Shown: in pieces, positions 18,048 to 27,466 of the stretch
Position numbering within the stretch: position 1 is the first letter of the stretch
Layout of the letters: each line of letters starts with the position of its first letter
From: CAYLYM01 sp964387645
GTDB lineage: Bacteria; Calditrichota; Calditrichia; RBG-13-44-9
Assembly: GCA_964387645.1 (NCBI GenBank)
Contig: CAYLYM010000006.1
Location: 1-64,000, forward strand
DNA length: 64,000 nt
Direction of reading: 5' to 3'
The notes under the pieces: model-generated
Database searches by the model: none
What the model was told of the DNA's origin: nothing
Seen by the model: only the letters and a program-made list of their open reading frames with translations
Program-made: the position numbers and the translations under genes

Positions 18048-18545
18048 ATGGCGTCAATTAGCGAAGAAAGATATTTAGAAAAAGAAGTATTAAATCCGGA
18101 AAAAACCCAAAAGATAGCCGAGCAGTTTGCCAGAGAACTCCATCCCGGCGATGTGGTGGCCTTTTATGGGGATTTGGGCACCGGGAAAACCTTCTTCATC
18201 AAAGCTCTTTGCCGGGCATTAGGGGTGGAACAGGAAGCCACTAGTCCTTCGTTTACCATTATTAATGAATATCACACAAAAGAAGGTTTGTATATTTACC
18301 ACTTTGATTTTTACCGAATCGAAAACGAGGCAGAATTAGTGAATCTTGGATTGGATGAATTTTTTTATAATGATTATTTATGTTTTATTGAGTGGGCAGA
18401 CAGGATAGAAAAAGAACTCCCTGAAAATTGCTGGAATGTTCATTTGGAATTCCTTAAAAATAAGCCTGAAGGGCGGAAAATTGTGATTAAAAAAAGGTAT
18501 CATGATGAAAAAAGAAACAGTTTCTATTCTCGGTATCGAAAGTAG
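18048..18545 (+). CDS. tsaE: tRNA threonylcarbamoyladenosine ATPase TsaE
   Basis: The 165-residue protein has the TsaE P-loop GDLGTGKT (41-48), the SPSFTIINEY segment and the HFDFYRIE motif. TsaE is an ATPase that works with TsaB and TsaD in making N6-threonylcarbamoyl-adenosine at position 37 of ANN-decoding tRNAs. The next gene is tsaB, overlapping by 44 bases, which supports co-translation. The AGGGG ahead of the ATG abuts it with no spacing, so translation initiation may be weak; no better start is in frame. tsaD and tsaC are not in the window. Confidence 0.94.
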   Translation: MASISEERYLEKEVLNPEKTQKIAEQFARELHPGDVVAFYGDLGTGKTFFIKALCRALGVEQEATSPSFTIINEYHTKEGLYIYHFDFYRIENEAELVNLGLDEFFYNDYLCFIEWADRIEKELPENCWNVHLEFLKNKPEGRKIVIKKRYHDEKRNSFYSRYRK

Positions 18546-19191
18546 TGGCGCGACATCAAGTATTTCACTTTCCAGAGATGGAGAGTTGATCGGGGAATTT
18601 TCTCTGGTAATAAAGAATATTCATTCCCGACTTTTGTCTGTAATAATTCAACAGATAATAGAATTAACCAGCATTCAATATCGTGATCTTTCGGCAATTG
18701 CCTTGTCCGCCGGGCCTGGATCTTTTACAGGCTTACGCATAGGCTACAGTCTGGCAAAAGGTCTGGCTCATGCCCTGAACTTACCTGTTGTTGAAGTGCC
18801 AACCTTGGATATCTTTGCTTATCAACAGGGTCAAACAGATTATCCAGTAGTGTCCCTCATTGATGCCCATCGAGGTGAAGTGTTTTTGTCTACTTATTGT
18901 TGGGAAAATAATCAGCTAAATCAGAAAACAGATAGTCAAATTCTTCCACTTGAAAAGATTTCCAATTTAGTAAAAGAATCTGCATTATTTGTTGGACCTG
19001 ATGTTTTGAAATTTAAAAAGATTATTGAAGAATGTTGTGGCACCCGGGCTATTTTCCCCTTCCCTTTTAATTCCAGACCAGAAGCCAGAGCATTACAGGA
19101 ATTGGCCTACCGAAAATATTTGTCTGGTGAAACAGTTTCTGCCCGTGATTGTGAACCTAAGTATATGCGTCCTTTTAAAGGGATCATGTGA
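18502..19191 (+). CDS. tsaB: tRNA threonylcarbamoyladenosine scaffold protein TsaB
   Basis: The 229-residue ASKHA-fold protein begins with ILGIESSGATSSISL and contains LSAGPGSFTGLRIGYSLAKG, the hallmark of TsaB. It is the inactive scaffold that pairs with TsaD and recruits TsaE. The start overlaps the 3' end of tsaE by 44 bases, and two adjacent ATG codons (18502, 18505) are possible. It ends in a TGATG junction with rimI. Confidence 0.94.
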   Translation: MMKKETVSILGIESSGATSSISLSRDGELIGEFSLVIKNIHSRLLSVIIQQIIELTSIQYRDLSAIALSAGPGSFTGLRIGYSLAKGLAHALNLPVVEVPTLDIFAYQQGQTDYPVVSLIDAHRGEVFLSTYCWENNQLNQKTDSQILPLEKISNLVKESALFVGPDVLKFKKIIEECCGTRAIFPFPFNSRPEARALQELAYRKYLSGETVSARDCEPKYMRPFKGIM

Positions 19192-19643
19192 TGAAAATTC
19201 GAAGAATGACTGAAAAAGACCTTGATGTTGTTACTAAATTAGAACGACGATTATTTCCCGATCCCTGGTCTCGTAGCAGTTTCGAATTCGAAATTCATCA
19301 GAATATATATTCTTTTCCCATGGTTCTGGAGCAGAAAGGTCAAATTATAGGATATGCTATCATCTGGAAAATCTACGAGGAATTCCATATTGCTAATCTG
19401 GCTATTCATCCAGATTTTCAGGGAAGAAAATTAGGCAGTTATTTTTTAGATCAAATTCTTAAAATGAAAGGCGATTGCCGCTATGCTCTTTTGGAGGTTC
19501 GGGAGAGTAATAAACGGGCCATTCATTTATATGAGAAATTCGGATTTAAGACAATTATGAAACGTCCAAAATATTATCGGAATGGTGAAACGGCACTGGT
19601 TATGCAGAAATTATTCTTAGATGAAAATAACGGGACAAAGTAA
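19191..19643 (+). CDS. rimI: Ribosomal protein S18 alanine N-acetyltransferase-like GNAT
   Basis: The 150-residue GNAT protein has the acetyl-CoA-binding motif HPDFQGRKLGSYFLDQIL and the LEVRESNKRAIHLYEKFGF segment typical of RimI. RimI acetylates the N-terminal Ala of ribosomal protein S18. The start ATG overlaps the tsaB stop by one base; a GTG one codon earlier is possible. The tsaE-tsaB-rimI order is a widespread bacterial arrangement and supports the name. Confidence 0.9.
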   Translation: MKIRRMTEKDLDVVTKLERRLFPDPWSRSSFEFEIHQNIYSFPMVLEQKGQIIGYAIIWKIYEEFHIANLAIHPDFQGRKLGSYFLDQILKMKGDCRYALLEVRESNKRAIHLYEKFGFKTIMKRPKYYRNGETALVMQKLFLDENNGTK

Positions 19644-19809
19644 GAGTTATTTGAACAAAATTTTCATTCTAATTTGTTAGATCGAGAGGGAATGACTTTT
19701 TCTTTATTTTAATTTATGACAAAAAATCATTTTTATTATTAAAGAAAAACAAACATTTTGAATTTGGCAGCTTTTCTTATTAATTTCGTCAAACTTGAGG
19801 GGGATTTGT

Positions 19810-20685
19810 ATGGATTGGTTTAAGAGAAAAAAGCGTATTTCTACTATTGAGAAGAAAACGCTTCCCGATGGATTATGGATAAAATGCGATCGTTGTGGTG
19901 AAATTATCTACCGGAGCCAGTTACTAAATCGTATGAATGTTTGTCCGAAATGTGATTTCCATTTCCGTGTAACATCACAGGAATACATTAAATACTTATT
20001 TGATGAAAATAGTTTCGAAGAATTTAATCAGTACATTACTCCGGGTGATCCACTTAATTTTAAAGATACCAAAAAATATATTGATCGGCTAAAGGCTGCC
20101 CAGAAAAAGACTGGCTTGATGGATGCGGTCATTACTGGTTATGGAAAAATAGTCGGGCATGCAGTTGTTGGTGCTATAATGGATTTTACTTTTATTGGTG
20201 GTAGTATGGGCTCGGTGGTAGGTGAAAAAATTGCCAGAGCGATCGATCGGGCCCGGGAAGAAAGAAAACCTTTAATCATTGTTTCAGCTTCTGGTGGCGC
20301 CAGGATGATGGAAGCAGCTCTTTCGTTAATGCAGATGGCTAAAACCAGTGCTAAACTTTCCCAATTATCAGATGCCGGCGTGCCCTTTATTAGCATTTTA
20401 ACCGATCCGACAACAGGGGGAACAACAGCCAGTTTTGCCATGCTGGGTGATATTCATATTGCTGAACCCGGAGCATTGATCGGCTTTGCTGGTCAGCGTG
20501 TCATTAAACAAACCATTGGACAGGATTTACCTGAAGGCTTTCAAAGAGCCGAGTTCCTTCAGGAACATGGCTTTGTAGACATAATTGTTCATCGTATGGA
20601 AATGCGAAAAACAGTAGGCCGAATTCTTGACCTATTATGGCCAAAGGATGAGGAAACACAGGAGAAGTCAGCCGAAGCTCTTTAA
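19810..20685 (+). CDS. accD: Acetyl-CoA carboxylase carboxyltransferase subunit beta
   Basis: From ATG 19810 (GAGGGGG at 19797-19803) the product is 291 residues. An N-terminal C4 zinc ribbon has Cys26, Cys29, Cys45 and Cys48 (CDRCG and CPKCD). The carboxyltransferase core follows with IVSASGGARMMEA and DPTTGGTTASFAMLGD. AccD with AccA transfers CO2 from carboxybiotin to acetyl-CoA, the first step of fatty acid synthesis. accA is not adjacent. A TTG five codons upstream is possible but lacks a ribosome site. Confidence 0.95.
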   Translation: MDWFKRKKRISTIEKKTLPDGLWIKCDRCGEIIYRSQLLNRMNVCPKCDFHFRVTSQEYIKYLFDENSFEEFNQYITPGDPLNFKDTKKYIDRLKAAQKKTGLMDAVITGYGKIVGHAVVGAIMDFTFIGGSMGSVVGEKIARAIDRAREERKPLIIVSASGGARMMEAALSLMQMAKTSAKLSQLSDAGVPFISILTDPTTGGTTASFAMLGDIHIAEPGALIGFAGQRVIKQTIGQDLPEGFQRAEFLQEHGFVDIIVHRMEMRKTVGRILDLLWPKDEETQEKSAEAL

Positions 20686-20769
20686 ATGGATTTTATGGAA
20701 ATAGATTTTCGATAATTAATCTCCCTGATTTGAATCATTCCTTTTATTTTGAAAAAATAAAGGAAAGTG

Positions 20770-21543
20770 ATGCGCGATAAACCTTTGATATTAGTCAGTA
20801 ATGATGATGGTATTTATTCTCCCGGAATTTTTGCTCTTTACAACGCCATGAAGCAAGTTGGTGAAGCATGGGTAGTGGCACCTGATTCCGAAAGAAGTGC
20901 CGTGGGACATGCTATTACTATCTCTGATCCTTTACGTGTGTGGGAGTATGAAAAGAATGGTGAATTTTTTGGCTATGCAGTGAATGGCACACCAGCAGAT
21001 TGCGTGAAAATTGGTGTAAAGGCCATTATTAATGAAAAACCTGATCTGGTGGTATCTGGTATTAATCAAGGACCGAATACTGCCATTAATGTGATGTATT
21101 CTGGTACGGTTTCGGCAGCGACCGAAGGTACTTTAATGGGAATTCCCTCCATAGCTTTTTCGTTGACTTCTTTTAAGAGTAAAGATTTTAATTTTGCTGC
21201 TGAGTTTGCTATTTATCTAGCCCAAAAAGTTCTTGAAAAGGGATTGCCTAATGGTACATTGCTTAATGTGAATATCCCACCATTGCCGAAGGAGGAGATT
21301 AAAGGAGTAAAAATTACCCGCCAGGGGAGGGCAAGGTATGAAGAGTATTTTGAGAAAAGAGTAGATCCAATGAATCGTAGTTACTACTGGTTAACTGGGA
21401 AAAAATTGCTGTTAGATAGCGCTCCTGATATAGATGATGTGGCAGTGATGGACAATTTCATTGCCATCACTCCCATTCAGTTTGATCTTACCGATTATAA
21501 AGCTATTGAAGATTTGAAAAACTGGGAGTTAGGATTACCTTGA
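20770..21543 (+). CDS. surE: 5'/3'-nucleotidase SurE
   Basis: The 257-residue protein starts at ATG 20770, after AAAGGAAAG. It has the SurE metal-site motif LVSNDDGIYSPGI (Asp12 and Asp13), APDSERSAVGHAIT and VSGINQGPN. SurE is a Mg2+/Mn2+-dependent phosphatase acting on nucleoside monophosphates, linked to stationary-phase survival. Its stop overlaps the guaA start in a TGATG junction, so the two are translationally coupled. Confidence 0.95.
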   Translation: MRDKPLILVSNDDGIYSPGIFALYNAMKQVGEAWVVAPDSERSAVGHAITISDPLRVWEYEKNGEFFGYAVNGTPADCVKIGVKAIINEKPDLVVSGINQGPNTAINVMYSGTVSAATEGTLMGIPSIAFSLTSFKSKDFNFAAEFAIYLAQKVLEKGLPNGTLLNVNIPPLPKEEIKGVKITRQGRARYEEYFEKRVDPMNRSYYWLTGKKLLLDSAPDIDDVAVMDNFIAITPIQFDLTDYKAIEDLKNWELGLP

Positions 21544-23078
21544 TGGAAAAACTACTTATACTTGATTTCGGTTCACAATATACCCAACTGATTGCCCGCA
21601 AGGTGCGGGAGCTTTCTGTTTATTCTGAAATACAGCCATTTAATTATCCTCTAGAGAAAATTAAAAATGATCATTTAATCAAAGCGATTATTCTATCAGG
21701 CGGGCCTGCATCGGTTTATGCAAAAAATGCTCCGCGACCAGATGTAGCAATATTCGATCTTGGTCTGCCGGTTTTGGGGATATGTTATGGCTTACAGCTA
21801 ATAGCTTATCTTTTAGGTGGTGAAGTTAATAAAGCAGCATGCCGGGAGTATGGCCGTGCTGATCTGTTTTTTGATCCAGATGAGCCTTTTTTCGCTGGAA
21901 TATCATCACCTACGCAAGTCTGGATGAGCCATGGAGATCACCTGACTGTTTTGCCTGAAGGCTTTGAAATTATTGGCAAGACGGACAACTCGCCCATTGC
22001 TGCCGTTGCCCACCGGGAGCGAAAAATTTATGGATTGCAATTCCATCCCGAAGTTTACCATACTACACATGGAAGAAAAATTCTGTCAAATTTTTTATTT
22101 AAAATATGTGGTTTTAAAGGTGATTGGTCCACAGAGTCTTTTATCGAGTCTTCCATAAAAAAAATTCGGGAAATGGTTGGTTCTGAGCAGGTGCTCTTAG
22201 GTTTAAGTGGAGGGGTCGATTCCAGTGTTGCGGCGGTACTCATCCATAAAGCCATTGGCGATCAACTGACCTGCATGTTTATTGATACCGGATTGCTACG
22301 TGCCGATGAAGCAGAAGAAGTTGATCGGGTATTCAGGCAAAATTTTCATATAAATTTGATTTCAATCACTGCTGCAGATGTTTTTCTATCTAAATTAAAA
22401 GGCGTTGTTGATCCGGAAGAGAAGCGAAAGATCATTGGCAAAACTTTTGTTGAGATCTTTGAAAAAGAAGCCCGCAAAATTGGTAAATTTAAATATCTGG
22501 CTCAGGGAACGCTTTATCCCGATGTAATCGAGAGCGTTAATTTTAAAGGACCGTCAGCAACGATTAAATCTCATCATAATGTTGGCGGTTTGCCAGAAAA
22601 AATGAATTTTAAACTACTTGAGCCTTTGCGGGAGTTATTTAAAGACGAAGTCCGTGCGGTAGGACGTAAGTTGAACATTCCCGAAGAGATTATCGGACGA
22701 CATCCTTTTCCCGGACCTGGGTTGGCTGTGCGGATTCTCGGGGAAATAACCAAGGAACGTTTGAAAGTTCTTCGACAAGCAGATGCGATTTACATTGAAG
22801 AGCTGAAAAGGGCAGGTTTATATGATGAAATCTGGCAGGCGTTTGCAGTTTTATTGCCAGTCCAATCTGTAGGTGTGATGGGAGACGAAAGAACTTATGA
22901 AAATGTTTTAGCGCTTCGGGCTGTAACCAGCACGGATGGAATGACGGCGGACTGGTATGAAATCCCCAGTCCAATTTTAGCCAGAATTTCTAATCGGATC
23001 ATCAATGAAGTTAAAGGAATTAACCGGGTTGTTTATGATATAAGTTCTAAACCACCTGCAACTATTGAATGGGAGTAA
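21543..23078 (+). CDS. guaA: GMP synthase (glutamine-hydrolysing)
   Basis: The 511-residue protein has a class I glutamine amidotransferase domain with Cys81 (GICYGLQ), His168 and Glu170 (FHPE). An ATP-pyrophosphatase domain follows with the P-loop SGGVDSS (222-228), and the C-terminal dimerisation domain ends in ISSKPPATIEWE. It converts XMP to GMP in the cytoplasm. It overlaps surE by one base and is followed 13 bases later by glmS, another glutamine-dependent enzyme. Confidence 0.97.
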   Translation: MEKLLILDFGSQYTQLIARKVRELSVYSEIQPFNYPLEKIKNDHLIKAIILSGGPASVYAKNAPRPDVAIFDLGLPVLGICYGLQLIAYLLGGEVNKAACREYGRADLFFDPDEPFFAGISSPTQVWMSHGDHLTVLPEGFEIIGKTDNSPIAAVAHRERKIYGLQFHPEVYHTTHGRKILSNFLFKICGFKGDWSTESFIESSIKKIREMVGSEQVLLGLSGGVDSSVAAVLIHKAIGDQLTCMFIDTGLLRADEAEEVDRVFRQNFHINLISITAADVFLSKLKGVVDPEEKRKIIGKTFVEIFEKEARKIGKFKYLAQGTLYPDVIESVNFKGPSATIKSHHNVGGLPEKMNFKLLEPLRELFKDEVRAVGRKLNIPEEIIGRHPFPGPGLAVRILGEITKERLKVLRQADAIYIEELKRAGLYDEIWQAFAVLLPVQSVGVMGDERTYENVLALRAVTSTDGMTADWYEIPSPILARISNRIINEVKGINRVVYDISSKPPATIEWE

Positions 23079-23091
23079 AGAGGAGACTGAT

Positions 23092-24924
23092 ATGTGTGGC
23101 ATAGTTGGATATATTGGAAAAAAGCCAGCTACTCCTATTTTGATTAATGGATTAAAACGCCTGGAATATCGTGGATATGATTCAGCTGGTATTGCCATCA
23201 TGGAAAACGGTAAGATTAATATCACCAAACAAGTAGGTAAAATAGCTGCCCTGGAAAGTATTTTAAACGGTTCAATCTCTGTTGGGCAAATGGGCATTGC
23301 CCACACTCGTTGGGCAACACATGGTGAGCCAACTCAGCTGAATGCTCATCCACATACAGATTGTACTCAAAACATTGTGCTGGTTCACAATGGCATTATT
23401 GAAAATTGTAATTCCCTTCGAAAAATGCTTCAAGATAAAGGCCACACATTCAGAACCGAAACAGATACTGAAGTTATAGCTCATTTAATCGAGGAACTAT
23501 TTCGCAATGGTACTTCTTTCGAAGAAGCGTTTAGAGCTGCACTAAACCAAATTGACGGCACTTATGGTCTTGCCCTTATCACCCAACATGAACCTGATAA
23601 ATTATATTGTGCTCGAAAGGGGAGCCCTTTAGTTGTAGGTATCGGAGATAATGAATATTTTGTTGGCTCGGATGCTTCTGCAATTATTACTCATACCAGA
23701 AATGTTTTTTATTTGGAAGATGGGGAAATTGCGATTATAAGCCGAGACGGTTTTGTGACAAAAACCATTTCAAACGAATTAATTCATAAGAAGATAGAAA
23801 AAATCAGTTTTGATTTAGAGCGCATCGAGAAGGCCGGTTATTCACATTTCATGTTGAAAGAAATATATGAGCAACCCAATACTGTTGCCGATGCTATGCG
23901 CGGTCGCCTTATCGAAGAAGAAGGTGTTGCTAAGCTGGGTGGATTAACTCCCATACTTCATAATGTGTTACGCGCAAGGAAGATTTTTATTACTGCCTGC
24001 GGAACCAGTTATCATGCCGGACTCATCGGGGAATATATGCTGGAAGAATATTGCCGGGTTCCCGTGGAAGTGGAATATGCTTCGGAGTTTCGTTATCGCG
24101 ATCCCATTATTCAGGATGATAATTTAGTAATTGTCATCAGCCAATCCGGCGAAACGGCTGATACTCTGGCAGCCTTAAGGGAAGCCAAAAGAAAGGGTGC
24201 GACGGTAATGGGGTTGGTAAATGTAGTCGGTTCTACCATTGCCCGCGAAACCCATGGTGGAACTTATTTACATGCTGGTCCGGAAATTGGTGTGGCATCT
24301 ACTAAAGCGTTCACATCGCAAGTTACCGCTTTGGCTTTGCTCACGATAATGATCGCCAGAACCAAAACCATGTCTGCCGAAGAGGGGCGTAAAATCGTTA
24401 AAGAGATGAAGACTTTGCCTGAAAAAGTAGAAGCAGCGCTCAAGACCGATGCTATTGTAAAAGAGATCGCTGCTGAATTTAAAGATAAACGGAATTTTCT
24501 CTATCTTGGACGTGGTTATAACTATCCTGTAGCTTTGGAGGGTGCATTAAAACTCAAGGAAATTTCTTACATCCATGCCGAAGGCTACCCGGCAGCAGAA
24601 ATGAAGCATGGCCCCATTGCTTTAATTGATGAAGATATGCCAGTGGTGGTGATTGCCACGCAAGACAGCACCTACGAGAAAATTGCCAGTAACATCGAGG
24701 AAGTTAAAGCACGGCGAGGCCGGGTGATCGCGGTTGTCTCAGAAGGTGATACTAAATTAGACAGGCTGGTAGATTATACCATCCCAATTCCCAATACTTT
24801 GAATTTACTACAGCCAATTGTCTCAATTATTCCACTGCAGCTATTAGCTTATCATATTGCTGTGATGCGCGGATGTGATGTAGATCAACCACGGAACTTG
24901 GCCAAGAGTGTTACCGTTGAGTAG
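23092..24924 (+). CDS. glmS: Glutamine-fructose-6-phosphate aminotransferase (isomerising)
   Basis: I place the start at ATG 23092, because maturation must expose Cys2 (MCGIVGYIG) as the N-terminal nucleophile; AGAGGAG lies 6 bases upstream. The 610-residue enzyme has a glutaminase domain (about 1-240) and two SIS domains with TACGTSYHAGL, SQSGETADTL and the C-terminal PRNLAKSVTVE. It makes glucosamine-6-phosphate for peptidoglycan and lipopolysaccharide. It lies 13 bases after guaA, so there is no room for a glmS ribozyme leader. A strong terminator follows. Confidence 0.97.
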   Translation: MCGIVGYIGKKPATPILINGLKRLEYRGYDSAGIAIMENGKINITKQVGKIAALESILNGSISVGQMGIAHTRWATHGEPTQLNAHPHTDCTQNIVLVHNGIIENCNSLRKMLQDKGHTFRTETDTEVIAHLIEELFRNGTSFEEAFRAALNQIDGTYGLALITQHEPDKLYCARKGSPLVVGIGDNEYFVGSDASAIITHTRNVFYLEDGEIAIISRDGFVTKTISNELIHKKIEKISFDLERIEKAGYSHFMLKEIYEQPNTVADAMRGRLIEEEGVAKLGGLTPILHNVLRARKIFITACGTSYHAGLIGEYMLEEYCRVPVEVEYASEFRYRDPIIQDDNLVIVISQSGETADTLAALREAKRKGATVMGLVNVVGSTIARETHGGTYLHAGPEIGVASTKAFTSQVTALALLTIMIARTKTMSAEEGRKIVKEMKTLPEKVEAALKTDAIVKEIAAEFKDKRNFLYLGRGYNYPVALEGALKLKEISYIHAEGYPAAEMKHGPIALIDEDMPVVVIATQDSTYEKIASNIEEVKARRGRVIAVVSEGDTKLDRLVDYTIPIPNTLNLLQPIVSIIPLQLLAYHIAVMRGCDVDQPRNLAKSVTVE

Positions 24925-24951
24925 GAAAGAATAAAATACTGCAACAAAATG

Positions 24952-24973
24952 CTCCGGTCAAACCGGGGTTTTT
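24952..24973 (+). terminator. Intrinsic terminator after glmS
   Basis: A 7-bp stem, CTCCGGT/ACCGGGG (one T-G pair) with loop CAA, is followed by five T residues. It closes the surE-guaA-glmS transcription unit. Confidence 0.85.
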
Positions 24974-25174
24974 CATTTTATGAAATTGCTTTAAAATTTG
25001 AAGAATTAATAAAAGACACTCCATCTAATTTTTATGAGTTCGCGAAAAACTTCTTATTAAGAATAAAGTAATAGAACTTTTTTGCTTTTAAACTAAGCAC
25101 GTTTTTGAAAATACAAAATTTTCTTGCTCCTTACAATGATAGCCATTAAATTTTGCTGCATTTTATAATAGATT

Positions 25175-25260
25175 GCCGGGGTGGTGGAATTGGCAGACGC
25201 GCTAGGTTCAGGACCTAGTGGGCTTGATCGCCCGTGCGGGTTCGAGTCCCGCCCTCGGCA
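25175..25260 (+). tRNA. tRNA-Leu (anticodon CAG)
   Basis: The 86-base gene folds as a class II tRNA. The 7-bp acceptor stem pairs GCCGGGG with CCTCGGC (one G-T pair). The anticodon stem CTAGG/CCTAG encloses loop TTCAGGA with anticodon CAG. A long variable arm (GGGC/GCCC) follows, then the T arm GCGGG-TTCGAGT-CCCGC. The long variable arm and anticodon both fit leucine (codon CUG). CCA is not encoded: the discriminator A is followed by CCCC. A TATAAT lies 6 bases before the 5' end. Confidence 0.97.
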
Positions 25261-25268
25261 CCCCAAAG

Positions 25269-25297
25269 GCCCTGGTTTTCTTTCAGGGCTTTTTTAT
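25269..25297 (+). terminator. Intrinsic terminator after tRNA-Leu
   Basis: GCCCTG (25269-25274) pairs with CAGGGC (25284-25289) across a 9-base loop, and a seven-base T tract follows directly. It begins nine bases after the tRNA. Confidence 0.85.
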
Positions 25298-25537
25298 TTT
25301 TAGTAGATGAGATCTCCTGGCAATTTTAAAATACGATATATAAAGTATTTCCTAAATTGATGAGAACTTACTATAAAATAGACTTATTTTAAGAAGCATA
25401 GTTCGATGGGATCTATTTAAAAAAAAGCAGTTTTAAAGAATTCAGTCTGGGTTTGGTCGAAGTCTGACCTCTCTATTTATGCATTTATATCGAAACTACG
25501 TTAATTTAAAATTTTAAAAGCGGTATTGAATAAGATC

Positions 25538-26859
25538 ATGAGTTTAACATATAAAAAAATATTTACATTCTGGGTTCCATTGGCTGCTACTTGGTTGATG
25601 ATGTAGATAGAAGGACCTTTTTTCTGGCGGCAATTATAGCCCATCTGGCGGAGCCAAAGTACAACCTTGCAGCTTATGGTGTAGCTTTTTCCTTTGCACT
25701 GATCATCGATGCCCCTATCATTATGATTATGAGTGCTGCCACTGCTTTAGTAAAGGATCGAAAAAGTTTCTTAAAGCTCCGAAATTTTACCTATTTTCTT
25801 AATGGTCTGTTAACATTAAGCATGATTGCTTGTATTATTCCCACCATATTTTTTGGATCACTCAAAACCTGATTCATTTGCCACGGTTAGTTGCGGTGTT
25901 GACCCATAGGGCAATGATCATCTTGTTGCCCTGGCCAGATGCAATTGGTTATCGACGTTTTTATCAGGGAATTCTTATACGAAGTAATTTAACACGCAGA
26001 GTGGCCTATGGAACGCTGGTACGCCTGTTTAGTATGAGCATGACGGCTTTACTTTTATATTTGATTTTTGATTTTCCTGGCGCTGTGGTTGGAGCATCGG
26101 CATTGTCGGTGGGTGTAACCCTGGAAGCTATAGTTAGCCGTTTAATGGCAAAAAAGGCAGTAAGGATGTTTATATCCATAGATAAAGGAGAACAAAAAAC
26201 GACAAGAAAGGATCTTTCCTATATTAGTATTGCCCGTTTTTATAATCCACTGGCGCTGACATCAATACTCAGCCTGGGTGTCCATACCATTGTTACCTTT
26301 TTTGTTGGGCGAAGTAAATTAGCTCTGGAGTCTTTGGCCATGTTACCGGTGATCAATTCATTAGTGTTTATTTTTCGTGGTATCGGGCTTCATATCAGGA
26401 GGTCGGTATTGCTCTGTTGGGAGAAAAAGATGAAGGCTATGTACCGCTTCGAAATTTTGCAGTATTATTACTGGCCACTGGATTAGTTGTAGGACTCTCA
26501 TTGTTGGTATTCACTTCCCTGTCGCAGTGGTGGTTTCAGACAGTTTCTGGATTATCGCAGGAATTAGGGCAATTGGCTATGTTTCCCGCTCAGATTATAG
26601 TCTTTATGCCTAGACTAACTGTTCATTTTTCCTTTGAAAAGTCAGTTCTGGTTGCCCATCGTTATACTACACCAATTTTACCACTGGAACCTTAATTGAG
26701 TTTGGAGGGATTCTTTTTGTGCTTATGTTTACCATACACTATTTTAACTTTGTTGGAGCCGTAGCGGTATGTTTAGCGTATGTATTGGGAAGATTAGCTT
26801 CCAACGGATATTTCTTTATTCCCCTTTTTAAAATTTTACGAGTGAGAAATAAAGATTAG
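25538..26859 (+). pseudogene. Broken multi-pass transporter (MATE/MOP-like)
   Basis: Joining frames across breaks gives one continuous hydrophobic protein of about 440 residues, from MSLTYKKIFTFWVPL to a tail ending LRVRNKD. The breaks are an in-frame TAG at 25604-25606 and likely single-base shifts near 25616-25622, 25850-25856, 26389 and 26680, mostly in T runs. Repeated long hydrophobic helices and segments such as AAYGVAFSFALIIDAPIIM and PVINSLVFIFRGIGL suggest a 10-12 helix transporter of the MATE/flippase superfamily. The exact family is uncertain. With several independent lesions and flanking genes intact, I regard it as a true pseudogene rather than sequencing error. Confidence 0.7.
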
Positions 26860-27062
26860 GGTCATTCGTTTTAGTCGAATACCTGATTGATCCATCTAAA
26901 ATAAATTGGGCAAGATTATTTCTGGCTTTAAGTTATTTCTCCCTAGCGGTATTTTTCTTTTAATTTGACCAGATACTTGGTATTTGCTGGAAATGTTCCT
27001 TTCTGCCTTCGGTTAATCCGGTTGACATAAACCAGCTCTTTGATTGATCCGGATATGAAAAA

Positions 27063-27440
27063 TTAGTCAAAATCTTTAAGTTGACTTGTATACATTTCAA
27101 TTTCTTCGACATGTGCGTAATCCTTAAGCAGGCTGCGAACCACTCCGAGGAGAATGAATCCTGATACAGATGGAGTAAATATTTTATTCTGTTTCACACC
27201 AAAGATGTTCGCCGTAGCTGTTTCTAAAAGGTTCTGTTTCGGGTTGATGAATAAAACTTCATCATATCCTTTTCTCCGGGCTATGCTCTGACGATATAAG
27301 TAATCTCCGTAATTAATGGCTTTGTGGGAGTCAAGTGCTGACGAAGGGGAGTGAGGGATCTCAAGCATTATAAAAAACATCTGTTAAAGAGATCGATAGG
27401 CGTAGCCATAATGATTGAAGAAATCTACTTGAAATGATGG
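27063..27440 (-). pseudogene. Remnant of a class IV aminotransferase (PabC/DAAT-like)
   Basis: Read on the minus strand, three frames together give SFQVDFFNHYGYAYRSL, then TDVFYNA-stop-DPSLPFVS, then SALDSHKAINYGDYLY and on to LLETATANIFGV and a C-terminus. The lysine in SHKAINYG is the expected PLP-binding residue and the later part is a typical class IV aminotransferase C-terminal half. The N-terminal half is gone and at least two frameshifts plus a TGA interrupt the rest. The nearest functional class would be aminodeoxychorismate lyase or D-amino-acid/branched-chain aminotransferase. Confidence 0.75.
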
Positions 27441-27466
27441 GGTGGTTTATTGTGCCTCTTTTAATC

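Noticed and set aside
23079..23091. glmS ribozyme in the guaA-glmS gap
   Set aside because: Only 13 bases separate the genes, so no ribozyme can fit.
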